Shown: positions 9,621 to 18,132 of the stretch, in pieces
How positions within the stretch are numbered: position 1 is the first letter of the stretch
Layout of the letters: each line of letters begins with the position of its first letter
Assembly: GCA_035560235.1 (NCBI GenBank)
Contig: DATMAG010000008.1
Coordinates: 1-64,000 of the forward strand
Direction: 5' to 3'
Origin: DASRDU01 sp035560235
GTDB lineage: Bacteria; Acidobacteriota; Blastocatellia; RBC074
Length of the DNA: 64,000 nucleotides
Program-made: the position numbers and the translations under genes
The notes under the pieces: generated by a model
What the model saw: the letters and a program-made list of their open reading frames with translations, nothing else
The model's database searches: none
Told to the model about the DNA's origin: nothing

Positions 9621-10334
9621 TCAACCCTGAGCCGCATCAACGCGGCGCGAGGGGGTTGCCGGGGTCTTGAACATATAACCGACTCCGCGCACCGTATGAA
9701 TCAGCTTCGGCTCGAAGTTGCGATCCATCTTGTTCCGAAGATAGTTAATATAAACATCAATCACATTGGTCAGCGTGTCGAAAGCCTCCTCCCAGACCTT
9801 TTCCGAGAGCAGTTCCCGCGACAGCACCTGATCCGGATGACGCATGAAAAATTCCAGCAGGGCAAATTCCTTTCCGGTCAGCTGGACTTCGGTATCAAGC
9901 CGTTTGACTTTGCGACTGATCAGATCGAGCGTCAGATCGCCGATCTGAAGTCTGGTGGTATCCTCGCCCTGCGAGCGACGCTGCAGGGCGCGAATCCGCG
10001 CCAGCAGTTCAGCGAAGGCGAAGGGTTTGGTCAGGTAATCGTCAGCTCCGCTGTCGAGCCCCTGCACCTTCGCCTCGGTGGTGTCACGCGCAGTCAGCAT
10101 AATGATCGGGGCCCTGTTGCCCTCATCGCGCAGCGTGCGGGCCACCTCCAGTCCGTCGCGACCAGGCAGGCTGATGTCGAGGATGATGACTTCGTGCGTG
10201 CCTGAACGCGCGGCCTGCAGCCCCGTTTCACCGTCGTAAGCCACATCAACTTCCATCCCTTCCTCTTCCAGCCCTCGCTTGATCATGTCTGCCATCTTCT
10301 GTTCGTCTTCGATGACCAAAATACGTGTAGCCAT
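9621..10334 (-). CDS. OmpR/PhoB-family response regulator
   Basis: 237 residues. The receiver domain (about 1-118) has the acidic pair in VIEDEQ, the phosphorylated Asp in VIILDISLPGRDG, Thr in IIMLTARD and Lys in DYLTKPFAFAEL. The C-terminal winged helix (about 135-228) has FALLEFFMRHPDQVLSRELL and VDVYINYLRNKM. The start is an ATG at 10334 with GAAGGAG upstream; a TTG two codons earlier is less likely. It pairs with the downstream sensor kinase. The gap between the two genes (121 bp) makes separate promoters possible. Confidence 0.94.
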   Translation of the reverse strand: MATRILVIEDEQKMADMIKRGLEEEGMEVDVAYDGETGLQAARSGTHEVIILDISLPGRDGLEVARTLRDEGNRAPIIMLTARDTTEAKVQGLDSGADDYLTKPFAFAELLARIRALQRRSQGEDTTRLQIGDLTLDLISRKVKRLDTEVQLTGKEFALLEFFMRHPDQVLSRELLSEKVWEEAFDTLTNVIDVYINYLRNKMDRNFEPKLIHTVRGVGYMFKTPATPSRRVDAAQG

Positions 10335-10487
10335 AGCCAAACTCCTTCAAGGCTGTTGTTTCATTGGGGGAGATCATCAACAGTTCCCAGGAGCACAGCC
10401 CCCGCTGTGACCTGAGTATGGGCAAAAAGCAGCAACACTGTCGGGCAAAAGGGGTGCTTACGATTCGGGTGAGGACCAACGCTCCGG

Positions 10488-10820
10488 TCACTGCTGCTTC
10501 ACCACTGAAGTCAGCCAGGCCAGGTAATCAGCCGACCCGGCGACAACGGGCAGCGCAATGATCTCGGGCGTCTGATAGCGATGATTTTCCCTGATCGCGG
10601 CTTCGAGAGGGGGATAAAGCTCGCGGGTTGTCTTGATCAGCAGCAGGCTCTCGGTCGCATATTCAATATGTTCCTGCCAGCGATAAACCGAAGTCATCGC
10701 GGGCAGCACCTGAACGCAGGCCGCCAGTCGCCGTTCGACCAGCACCTGCCCCAGAGCTTCTCCGTCCTTCTGATCTTCAACTGTCGTGATGACGACGATT
10801 GCTTCGGGGCTGTCATTCAT
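10488..10820 (-). CDS. cutA: Divalent-cation tolerance protein CutA
   Basis: 110 residues, the normal length of this trimeric PII-like fold. Family signatures visible are VVITTVEDQKDGEALGQVLVE, the conserved Cys stretch RRLAACVQVLP, SVYRWQ and the C-terminal TPEIIALPV. CutA was originally linked to copper tolerance; its biochemical role is still debated. It overlaps the upstream gene (10813-11166) by 8 bases, so the two are translationally coupled. Confidence 0.95.
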   Translation of the reverse strand: MNDSPEAIVVITTVEDQKDGEALGQVLVERRLAACVQVLPAMTSVYRWQEHIEYATESLLLIKTTRELYPPLEAAIRENHRYQTPEIIALPVVAGSADYLAWLTSVVKQQ

Positions 10821-11166
10821 CGCTCAGTTCCTGATTATCAACCGGCGCGTCCGCGTTTCTCAACGGGCGCGCAAAGAATGCTTCGTAAAACTGCTGCGCG
10901 CGCAGAAAATCGGCGTGCGCCACCAGCAGTCTGATTTCCGAATATCCGCCCGGCAAAGGCAGCGGCTCCAGCGCACCAAAGCTCGCGCCTTTGAGCAGCG
11001 CGCGAATGCCGTTTTTAATGAGCAACTCGTATACCATTCCAGCCTCAGCCGGACTGGCGAAACAGGCCAGCAGGACGTAAGAAACTTCCGCCGTTCCCTG
11101 CAGCGGCTTCCCTTCCTTGTCCCGTTTGTGCTTCCTGCCAGGAATCATTGCGCAAAAATCATACAC
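10813..11166 (-). CDS. DUF2007-type putative signal-transducing protein
   Basis: 117 residues. The core (about 28-100) has the pattern of small DUF2007 proteins: YVLLACFASPAEAGMVYELL, NGIRALL and the late stretch RLLVAHADFLRAQQFYEA. These are thought to form a PII-like alpha/beta fold. The N-terminal about 25 residues are basic and may be untranslated if an internal ATG at 11148 is used. Neither start has a clear ribosome site. The overlap with cutA suggests an operon. Confidence 0.75.
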   Translation of the reverse strand: MYDFCAMIPGRKHKRDKEGKPLQGTAEVSYVLLACFASPAEAGMVYELLIKNGIRALLKGASFGALEPLPLPGGYSEIRLLVAHADFLRAQQFYEAFFARPLRNADAPVDNQELSDE

Positions 11167-11199
11167 GATTATGTCCTGAGAGAGTGTCAGGTAGCGAAC

Positions 11200-12051
11200 T
11201 CAACTTATCCACTCGCCGCGATAAACCGCCCGCGCTTCGCCGGTCTGCACCACAACATTGTCTGCCCGCCATTCAACCAGCAGTTCACCAGCCGCAGTCG
11301 CGACCTTCACCCGGCGTTCAGTCAGGCCGCACAGCATCGCTGCCAAGGCAGCCGCGCAGGAACCAGTCCCCGAAGCCAGCGTCTCGCCGCAGCCGCGCTC
11401 CCAGAACCTGACTTCGATTTCATCGCGGCTGATGAGCCGAATGAACTCGACATTGGTGCGCTCAGGAAAGGCCGGATGATTTTCAATCGCAGCGCCCAGA
11501 GCGCGCCAGTTCACCGCCTCGAAATCGTCAACGAAGATGCTGCAATGCGGATTGCCCATCGAAACTGAAGTGAATTCGAGGTTCTGACTGCCAACCTGCA
11601 ACGGCTGCCGGACGACGCGCTCTGCCGGAACCGGCAGCGTTACCGGAATCTCCGGACTCGCCAGGCGCGGCGCGCCCATCTCGGCCTCAAAGACAAAGGT
11701 TCCGCTCGTCCGCCTGATGAGCTTGAGCGTTTTGACGCCCGCACCAGTGGCAATTCGCACCCCGGGTTTGATCCAGCCTTCGACCTGACAAAGATATGCC
11801 GCCACACAGCGCGTGCCGTTGCCGGAGATCGGAGTCTCGCCGCCGTCGGCATTGAAGAGCCTGACCTCGAAATCAGCATCAGCCACGCGCGGTTTGCTGA
11901 GCAGCACTTCAAGCCCGTCTGCTCCCGCGCCGAAATGACGGTCGCAGATGCGGCGCGCAAAGTCGCTGAAGTCCGGAGTGAACGCGCGCAGTTCAGCTTC
12001 ACGCACGATCAGAAAGTCGTTGCCGAGCGCCTGGAATTTATGGAATTGCAT
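11200..12051 (-). CDS. dapF: Diaminopimelate epimerase
   Basis: The enzyme converts LL- to meso-diaminopimelate for lysine and peptidoglycan synthesis in the cytoplasm. 283 residues. The N-terminus FHKFQALGNDFLIV is characteristic. The two catalytic Cys are in SGNGTRCVAAYL and GCGETLASGTGSCAAA (first Cys of that motif conserved as GCGET, catalytic one before AAA). EVRFWERGCGET completes the active site. It is a stand-alone minus-strand gene with no lysine genes around it. Identification is secure. Confidence 0.96.
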   Translation of the reverse strand: MQFHKFQALGNDFLIVREAELRAFTPDFSDFARRICDRHFGAGADGLEVLLSKPRVADADFEVRLFNADGGETPISGNGTRCVAAYLCQVEGWIKPGVRIATGAGVKTLKLIRRTSGTFVFEAEMGAPRLASPEIPVTLPVPAERVVRQPLQVGSQNLEFTSVSMGNPHCSIFVDDFEAVNWRALGAAIENHPAFPERTNVEFIRLISRDEIEVRFWERGCGETLASGTGSCAAALAAMLCGLTERRVKVATAAGELLVEWRADNVVVQTGEARAVYRGEWIS

Positions 12052-12171
12052 TCAGTTCGGTAATCGGGGCAAGTCAGCACTGGTTATTGCCTGTGGTTCG
12101 GGCAGCATCATAACACTGCTGCCAGGTCTGCCGCACCCGCCCTGCGCGCGCCTGGTTCTGAAAAGCTCCGG

Positions 12172-13077
12172 TCAGATTTCAAAATGCGTAAAGTTTCTGA
12201 ACTCGTGAAAGCGCGCTTTGATCTCTTCCGGCGTCAGGCGGCGCAGCCGGTCGCAACTGAACTCCTCGACATTGAATGAGGCCATCACTGAACCGTAAAT
12301 GATCGCCCGGCGCAGCGTGTGATCATCAATTTTGTCGGCCTGCGCCAGATAGCCGACAAAGCCTCCGGCAAAGCTGTCGCCCGCGCCGGTCGGATCGAAG
12401 ACATCTTCAACCGGAAACGCCGGAGTCGCAAAGTAGGTATCTCTGGTAAAGAAGGCTGCACCGTACTCGCCGCGTTTGACGACGAGCATCTTCGGGCCGA
12501 GCGTCAGAATCTTTTTCGCAGCCCTGATCAGATTCGCTTCACCGGCCAGTTCGCGCGTTTCGGCGTCGTTGATGATCAGCGCATCAACGACGGCAACGGT
12601 TCTGAGCAGTTCCTCGCGCGAGTTCTCGATCCAGTAATTCATCGTGTCCATCGCGACAAAACGACAATCCGACTGCTCGCGCACCTCGCGCTGCAGCGAG
12701 GGCAGGATGTTGGCGAGAAAGAGAAACGGCGTCCTGCGCTGCGCCTCGGTCAACTGCGGCTTGAAATCGGCAAAGACATTGAGGTCTGTCGCCAGCGTCT
12801 TCGCAGTGTTCAGGTCGTAGCCATATTCGCCAGCCCAGTGAAAGGTCTTGCCGCCCCTGATGCGCTGCAGGCTTTCGACATTGACTTTGCGTTCGTGAAA
12901 GACCGCTTCGTCCTCGGCGGTGAAATCCTCGCCAATCACGGCGACGACCGAGACATCGGTGAAGAACGAGGCGGCAACCGAAAAGTGAGTGGCGGCTCCG
13001 CCCAGGCTGCGCTCGCGCACACCGAACGGCGTGCGCACTGAATCAAGTGCGACAGATCCAACAACCAGTAATGACAT
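12172..13077 (-). CDS. PfkB/ribokinase-family sugar kinase
   Basis: 301 residues. The N-terminal ribokinase signature GGAATHFSVAA and the C-terminal DPTGAGDSFAGGFVGYLA, with the catalytic-base Asp in GAGD and the anion hole, are both present. Substrate could be a nucleoside or sugar; the family cannot be narrowed from sequence. The start is an ATG at 13077 with AAGGAG five bases upstream; the frame is open to 13116 through an alternative start. It follows the TPR gene by 35 bases and probably forms an operon with it and mtnP, which could hint at purine or sugar salvage. Confidence 0.9.
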   Translation of the reverse strand: MSLLVVGSVALDSVRTPFGVRERSLGGAATHFSVAASFFTDVSVVAVIGEDFTAEDEAVFHERKVNVESLQRIRGGKTFHWAGEYGYDLNTAKTLATDLNVFADFKPQLTEAQRRTPFLFLANILPSLQREVREQSDCRFVAMDTMNYWIENSREELLRTVAVVDALIINDAETRELAGEANLIRAAKKILTLGPKMLVVKRGEYGAAFFTRDTYFATPAFPVEDVFDPTGAGDSFAGGFVGYLAQADKIDDHTLRRAIIYGSVMASFNVEEFSCDRLRRLTPEEIKARFHEFRNFTHFEI

Positions 13078-13112
13078 CCGGGCTCCTTGTGGTGTTACGG
13101 TGAGATGCGGGG

Positions 13113-13646
13113 TCAACCTTTATTGTTCGTCCTGCTGCCGGTCAGTTCATCCAGACGTTTCCTTGCCTCCTTGGTGAACCTGCTGTCAGCGAATTCTTTG
13201 GAGATTTTGCTGTAATACTCGATGGCCTTCTCCTTGTCGCCGCGCCGCTGATTGACCTCGCCCATCAGGAAGTAGACCTCGTCGAGCCGGGAAAAGGCCG
13301 GGTAAGTGTCGAGGATTTCCTGCAGCCGTCCCTCGATCTGCTCGAGCCGTTTCAGCGTCGCCTGCTGGTCTGACTTGTCCAGCCTCTTTTTGAAGTAGAA
13401 CCAGGCTGCTTCAAGGCTCTTGACCGACTGCTTCTCCAGTTCGGGATCGCGCGGAGCTGACACCTGCCCGCGTCCCGGCCCCTGCTGCGGCACAGCGGCA
13501 GCGGCCAGCGCCTTCGGCATCGGAATAACCGCGCAGGCTCCGGTCAGGCAGCGACCGTAACCCGCCAGTGTGCTGAGGCTCGCCAGAACCAGCGCGAGCA
13601 TCAGCGGAATGAATGCGTCTGATTTCAACCTCATAGCAATAATCAT
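13113..13646 (-). CDS. Exported TPR protein resembling BamD/YbgF
   Basis: 177 residues. A hydrophobic export segment (about 11-29, FIPLMLALVLASLSTLAG) is followed by a Cys-containing stretch that could be a non-canonical lipobox, then a Pro/Ala linker. Helical TPR-like repeats follow at about 70-165, including LDTYPAFSRLDEVYFLMGEVNQ and KAIEYYSKISKEFADSRFTKEA, which is the pattern of BamD-like proteins. A second ATG four codons later is equally possible. It probably acts at the outer membrane or periplasm as a scaffold. It sits between mtnP and a PfkB kinase on the same strand. Confidence 0.75.
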   Translation of the reverse strand: MIIAMRLKSDAFIPLMLALVLASLSTLAGYGRCLTGACAVIPMPKALAAAAVPQQGPGRGQVSAPRDPELEKQSVKSLEAAWFYFKKRLDKSDQQATLKRLEQIEGRLQEILDTYPAFSRLDEVYFLMGEVNQRRGDKEKAIEYYSKISKEFADSRFTKEARKRLDELTGSRTNNKG

Positions 13647-13688
13647 GAGTCAGGCAAAAGCCGCAGCTCTCACCGCTTACGCTCCATC

Positions 13689-14561
13689 TCACTGCTCAAA
13701 ATACCTGCCGATAATGGCCGACAATCTCTGCTTCGCCTCGTCGCTCACTGCCTGCGGGCTGGTCAGGATCGCGTGTTTGAGCGCCGAGCCGCATTTGCAG
13801 TTGCGCGGCTGCGCGGCCAGCAGGCGCGCGCCTTCGCGGATCAGCTTCTGCGCGCTGGCCGAGTTTTTGTTCAGATATTCGATGACCATTTCAACCGTCA
13901 CCGCGTCGTGATCGGGATGCCAGCAGTCGTAATCGGTCACGAGCGCCAGCGTCACGTAACAGATTTCGGCCTCGCGCGCGAGTTTGGCTTCCTGCAGGTT
14001 GGTCATCCCGATGACATCCATGCCCCACTGCCGGTACAGCCGCGACTCGGCCAGGGTCGAGAACGCCGGGCCTTCCATACACAGGTACGTCCCGCCGCGA
14101 TGAAGCTTCAGCCCTTCGACTTTTGTCGCGGCTGACGCCATCGTTTCAGCCAGATGATCGCAGATCGGATGCGCAAAGGTGATGTGCGCAACGATGCCAT
14201 CGCCAAAGAAAGTCGAAACCCGTCCGCGCGTGCGGTCAAAGAACTGATCGGGAATGACAATGTCGGTCGGCGCATACTGCTGCTGCAGCGAGCCGACTGC
14301 CGAAGCTGAAATGATGCGTTCGACGCCGAGCAGTTTCATCGCATAGATGTTGGCGCGAAACGGCAGCTCGGTCGGCATCAGTTTGTGCCCGCGCCCGTGC
14401 CTCGCCAGGAATGCCACGCGCTGACCGTCGAGCGTGCCGATCAGAAAATTGTCCGAGGGTTTGCCGAAAGGGGTATCAATGCTGACTTCGGTCACTTCGG
14501 TCAGACCTTCCATGTTGTAAAGGCCGCTGCCACCGATGATGCCGAGTTTTACCTGTTCCAT
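13689..14561 (-). CDS. mtnP: S-methyl-5'-thioadenosine phosphorylase
   Basis: 290 residues. The enzyme cleaves methylthioadenosine to adenine and methylthioribose-1-phosphate in methionine and polyamine salvage. Motifs are LGIIGGSGLY at the N-terminus, the phosphate-binding FLARHGRGH, ISASAVGSL, YLCMEGPAFST with the base-binding region, and the family signature VIGMTNLQEAKLAREAE. DYDCWH also fits MTAP rather than generic purine nucleoside phosphorylase. The start has AGGAGAAGG just upstream. No other Mtn genes are in the window. Confidence 0.94.
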   Translation of the reverse strand: MEQVKLGIIGGSGLYNMEGLTEVTEVSIDTPFGKPSDNFLIGTLDGQRVAFLARHGRGHKLMPTELPFRANIYAMKLLGVERIISASAVGSLQQQYAPTDIVIPDQFFDRTRGRVSTFFGDGIVAHITFAHPICDHLAETMASAATKVEGLKLHRGGTYLCMEGPAFSTLAESRLYRQWGMDVIGMTNLQEAKLAREAEICYVTLALVTDYDCWHPDHDAVTVEMVIEYLNKNSASAQKLIREGARLLAAQPRNCKCGSALKHAILTSPQAVSDEAKQRLSAIIGRYFEQ

Positions 14562-14576
14562 TCCTTCTCCTCCTGT

Positions 14577-14682
14577 AAACAGTGGTCAGTGATTAGTGGT
14601 CAGTGGTCAGCAGCCCGCTTCACAATGCTCCCGTTCAAAATCCACCACCTGACCTTCTGACCACTGACTACTGACCACTGTT
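14577..14682. repeat. Inverted pair of GTGGTCAGT-word repeats
   Basis: The left part (14577-14610) has three imperfect copies of a TGGTCAGT word. The right part (14658-14682) is nearly its reverse complement. The element lies upstream of mtnP and downstream of the parvulin gene (both minus strand), so it is transcribed into a long hairpin. It belongs to the same class as other long intergenic inverted repeats in this window. Confidence 0.8.
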
Positions 14683-14687
14683 CTGAC

Positions 14688-15917
14688 TTACTTTTTGTCG
14701 GAACCGCCGCCCTGTGTGAGCGGAGCCATGCGTCCGCCGGGGCCGCTGCCGAGTTTCGGCAACTGCATTTCACCTCCGCCCGCCACGTTGATCGGGAAGT
14801 CTTCAGGCGCCTTGATCTGGAATTTCAGCGTTGTATCTTCAAGCGCGCGCTGAACCTTCTTCTGAGTCAGCATCTGCTCAACACCTTCAGCATCTCTGGT
14901 GCTGAAGAGAATGTGGCGGGCGCGCACCTCTTCCTCAGGCCCCTGAGCGGCGGGCTTGTCCGCAGGCTTGCCGTCAGGTGACGGGCTGGCGGCAGGCTTC
15001 GGATCAGGTTTCTTCATCCGGCGCTCTTCGAGTTTGATGATGTGCCAGCCGAACTGTGTCTTGACAAGGCCGCTGGTTTCACCCGGCTTGAGCGCGAAGG
15101 CCGCATCAGAAAATTCCTTGACCATCTTTTCTCTGGTGAACCAGCCGAGGTCGCCGCCTTCAGCGGCTGAGCCGTCGCCGGAAAACTCTTTGGCGAGGGC
15201 GGCAAAGTCCTCACCTTTTTTCACGCGCGCCAGGACGTCTTCAGCCTGTTTTTTGATCTTGTCAGGATCGGCTTCAGGATGTTCGGCGCGATATTTTTTG
15301 ATCTCTTCGTCTGTTACCTTGAACTTCTCTTCCAGAGTCCTTGAATACTCGTTGGCGAGCATATTGGCCCGCTGGATTTTGAGTCTGAGCGGCAGGGTGC
15401 CGTTCTTGTCGAGGCCGGCCTTGCGGGCGCGTTCGGCGCGCACCTTCATTTCAGCCCACTGATCCTTGAGCGCGTCGGTCTCTTCGGGAGTTGGCGCCGG
15501 CAGGTTCTTCGGCCTGATCGCCTTGTTGTCGGCCTCAAAGTCCTTCTGGTGCGCGGCGAAGTAAGCATCCTTCTCCTGCTTCGGCACCTCGCTCTGCGGA
15601 TTCAGCTTCTGCTCTTCGCTGGCCAGCAGGATTTCGGTCTGAATCGCCAGTTTGCGCTGGATGTCATCCCTTTTATCAATCCCTTCGGCCTGTGCGGCAG
15701 AAGCGAGCGCAAACATCTTCTTGAACTGTTCGATGAACTGCTTGCGCTGATCCTTGCTTTCCCTGAGCTGAAGCTGGTACATGCGTGGCAGCGTTTCAGC
15801 CACCGCCGAGAGTTCCTGCACGCTGATGGTGTTGAATTCCTTCGAGCGGCAGGACTGCGCGATGACAAGCACCGCGACAAGCAGAAACAGGACAACGATA
15901 CTACTGATCTTTTTCAA
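14688..15917 (-). CDS. Parvulin-type peptidyl-prolyl isomerase, likely lipoprotein or periplasmic
   Basis: 409 residues. The N-terminal hydrophobic segment VVLFLLVAVLVIAQSC ends at a Cys that may be lipidated. A SurA/PrsA-like helical chaperone region spans about 30-210. The rotamase domain is at about 215-305 with ARVKKGEDFAALAKEFSGD, GGDLGWFTREKM and FGWHIIKLEER. A low-complexity Pro/Lys/Ala linker follows. A fragment of a second rotamase start (VRARHILFST) lies near the C-terminus, followed by a Gly-rich tail. It likely folds exported or outer-membrane proteins. The fragmentary second domain is unusual. Confidence 0.9.
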   Translation of the reverse strand: MKKISSIVVLFLLVAVLVIAQSCRSKEFNTISVQELSAVAETLPRMYQLQLRESKDQRKQFIEQFKKMFALASAAQAEGIDKRDDIQRKLAIQTEILLASEEQKLNPQSEVPKQEKDAYFAAHQKDFEADNKAIRPKNLPAPTPEETDALKDQWAEMKVRAERARKAGLDKNGTLPLRLKIQRANMLANEYSRTLEEKFKVTDEEIKKYRAEHPEADPDKIKKQAEDVLARVKKGEDFAALAKEFSGDGSAAEGGDLGWFTREKMVKEFSDAAFALKPGETSGLVKTQFGWHIIKLEERRMKKPDPKPAASPSPDGKPADKPAAQGPEEEVRARHILFSTRDAEGVEQMLTQKKVQRALEDTTLKFQIKAPEDFPINVAGGGEMQLPKLGSGPGGRMAPLTQGGGSDKK

Positions 15918-16007
15918 GAGACTCTCCTCGCTGAAAACAATGCTGTGTGAAGCGTCACAAGTGGCTGGTGAAAAACCGGCAGCAGATCAGGCTGCGATTC
16001 AGGCTTT

Positions 16008-17423
16008 TCAGTGTTCATTCTTCACGGATCTTTCGGTCAGTTCGACCAGCACGCCACCGGTGCTGGCCGGGTGAATAAAGGCGACAAGATGCCCGCCTGC
16101 GCCGGGACGTGGCTGTTCGTCAATCAGGCGGATGCCGCGAGCCCTGAGCTGCGCGAGCTTTGCGCTGATGTCCTCAACTTCAACGCAGACGTGATGCAGA
16201 CCGGGGCCGCGCCGGGCGAGAAACTTTCCGACCGGAGTTTCGGCCCCGGTCGCTTCAAGCAGTTCAATCCGGCTTTCGCCAAGCGGGAGCATCGCCACGC
16301 GCACTCCCTGATCCTCGACGACTTCAATCTCCTTCAGTTCCAGCCCCAGTCCGTCGCGCCAGAAATTCAGGGCTTCGTCAATTGAACTGACGGCGACTCC
16401 GAGGTGCTCGACTCTGGTGGTGCTTGCGGCGGGGCTGGATTCGGATGCTGTGATCTGATGGGTCTGATTCATCCTGCCGATGATTTCCTCAACGATGCTG
16501 TAGGGATCACGCTGCCGCGAAGCAACTTCGGCGGCCAGATCCTGAAGGGTTCTTCCATTGAGCGACTCGCTGAGCGCGAGCCTGAGCAGCCGCTCGCGCA
16601 GCAGTTCGGCAATCCGGGTTTCAGCCACTGCCTGACGGCGCTCAAACGATGTGTGATGCTCGCGACGGAATGCCGCATAGTCTTCAATCGCAGCAGCAAA
16701 TTCAGCAATCCCGCGATTCTCGGGGGCGACTGTCCGGACTATCGGAGGCTTCCATCCGTCAGGCCGCGCGGTCATTTCAAGCAGCATCATCAACTCACGC
16801 TCAGTTCGCTCGACGCCCTCACGCTCGGCCTTGTTGATGACAAAGATGTCGCCGATCTCCATAATCCCGGCTTTAATCGCCTGAATATCATCGCCCATCC
16901 CTGGCACAAGTACAACCACCGAGACATCGGCGGCTTTGACGACATCCACCTCGTCCTGGCCGACGCCGACAGTTTCGACCAGCACCCGGTCGTATCCGGC
17001 GGCTTCGAGCACGGCCACCGCGTCAACCGTCGCCCGCGCCAGCCCGCCCAGATTGCCGCGCGTCGCCATCGAACGAATGAACACTTTCGGATCAGTCGCG
17101 AGCGCCTGCATCCGAATCCGGTCGCCGAGCAGCGCGCCTCCTGAAAAGGGGCTGGATGGATCAACCGCGACGATGCCGACCGTCTTGTCCTGCGAACGGT
17201 AATGGAGCGCGAGTTTGTCAACGAGCGATGATTTGCCAGCGCCTGGCGCACCGGTCAGGCCAATGATGAGGCCGCGCTCCTCGCGTTCAGCCGTCTCTCT
17301 GAAGAGCGCCTTGAGAATTTCAGCCGCGCCTGGTGTGTCGTTTTCGATCTGCGAAATCGCACGCGCAACTGCGCGCGGATCGCCACTGAGAATTTTTTCG
17401 ATCTGAGCCTGTGGAGAAGCCAT
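16008..17423 (-). CDS. Fusion of MeaB GTPase and methylmalonyl-CoA epimerase
   Basis: 471 residues carrying two enzymes. Residues 1 to about 325 are the G3E GTPase MeaB/ArgK, which guards adenosylcobalamin-dependent methylmalonyl-CoA mutase. It shows a Walker A GAPGAGKSSLVDKL near residue 58, the VDPSSPFSGGALLGDRIRM region, ETVGVGQDEVD and NKAERE. Residues 337-471 are a complete vicinal-oxygen-chelate epimerase with HLGVAVSSIDEAL, GLHHVCVEVEDI and GGVLVELTE supplying metal ligands; 135 residues is the usual Mce length. Both parts serve propionyl-CoA/methylmalonyl-CoA conversion, but mutase genes are not adjacent. The start is an ATG at 17423 without a strong ribosome site. Confidence 0.93.
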   Translation of the reverse strand: MASPQAQIEKILSGDPRAVARAISQIENDTPGAAEILKALFRETAEREERGLIIGLTGAPGAGKSSLVDKLALHYRSQDKTVGIVAVDPSSPFSGGALLGDRIRMQALATDPKVFIRSMATRGNLGGLARATVDAVAVLEAAGYDRVLVETVGVGQDEVDVVKAADVSVVVLVPGMGDDIQAIKAGIMEIGDIFVINKAEREGVERTERELMMLLEMTARPDGWKPPIVRTVAPENRGIAEFAAAIEDYAAFRREHHTSFERRQAVAETRIAELLRERLLRLALSESLNGRTLQDLAAEVASRQRDPYSIVEEIIGRMNQTHQITASESSPAASTTRVEHLGVAVSSIDEALNFWRDGLGLELKEIEVVEDQGVRVAMLPLGESRIELLEATGAETPVGKFLARRGPGLHHVCVEVEDISAKLAQLRARGIRLIDEQPRPGAGGHLVAFIHPASTGGVLVELTERSVKNEH

Positions 17424-17736
17424 CAACAATCAGAATAAGAACCTGCGTGAACAATCTTTTGCCCATCGGTCGTGGATCACTGCCCCCTGCGCGGCCAGGC
17501 GTCAGCAGGGCTGGAAAGTAAATATAGCTGCAAATCCCCGCTAATTCCACGCCCGGCAGGAACACGGATCAATTCGGAACCGGAGACCGGCCGTGACGTT
17601 TTTACAACGGCGAAGACAGTCTGCCGCAACAGACTCCCTGGAAAACAGAGAGCAATGGGTCTGTATCAGTAACAGATTGCGAACCCGTCGCGATTATGCC
17701 TGACAGACAAGCCACGAACGATAACAGGTGATCAGC
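17424..17736. other. Divergent intergenic region, 313 bp
   Basis: No gene or RNA recognised. It lies between the minus-strand MeaB-Mce gene and the plus-strand membrane protein gene and should hold both promoters. I could not pick out a convincing -35/-10 pair. Confidence 0.4.
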
Positions 17737-18051
17737 ATGCAACAGGTAGCAGCTCTTTTTCTTCTCAACGCCTTTGACGCCGGGATGACGCTTTTCTGGG
17801 TAAAGAAAGGGATTGCGGAAGAGGCCAATCAGTTTATGAATTATCTGCTGATGCAGAACGGGGCTGCCTCTTTTCTGGTCTTCAAGATTGCCATCGGCCT
17901 GCTTGCGGCGGTCTGTTTTTACCGATGGGCGCACCTGCCCGCGGCGCGGCTGGGTCTGAAAATCGCGCTGGGCGTCTACTGCGTGATTTTCGCCATTCAC
18001 ATCTTCATCGGAGCGCTGGCCTGCGGGGCCGTGACGTGGCTGGGATTTTAG
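17737..18051 (+). CDS. Small four-helix membrane protein, DUF5658-like
   Basis: 104 residues with about three to four hydrophobic segments (VAALFLLNAFDAGMTLFWV, FLVFKIAIGLLAAVCFY, ALGVYCVIFAIHIFIGAL). The pattern N-A-x-D in the first helix plus E-x-N-x-x-M just after it is the DUF5658 signature found in many environmental bacteria. The function is unknown. I chose the ATG at 17737 with AGGTGA upstream over a GTG three codons earlier. It ends at a strong terminator shared with the next gene. Confidence 0.75.
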   Translation: MQQVAALFLLNAFDAGMTLFWVKKGIAEEANQFMNYLLMQNGAASFLVFKIAIGLLAAVCFYRWAHLPAARLGLKIALGVYCVIFAIHIFIGALACGAVTWLGF

Positions 18052-18074
18052 AAAGCTGAAAAGAGGGTAATCAA

Positions 18075-18106
18075 CGAAAAGGCAGACCGTCTGGTCTGCC
18101 TTTTCG
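18075..18106. terminator. Bidirectional Rho-independent terminator
   Basis: A 14-bp perfect stem (18075-18088 with 18093-18106) and a 4-base loop, with A4 on the left and T4 on the right inside the arms. It separates the convergent genes ending at 18051 and 18133. Confidence 0.85.
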
Positions 18107-18132
18107 TTTCTCCAGAAGCTGCTGGGTGTGAA

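Noticed and set aside
14577..14682. CRISPR-like repeats
   Set aside because: The repeated words are short, unequally spaced and arranged as an inverted pair; no spacers or cas genes.
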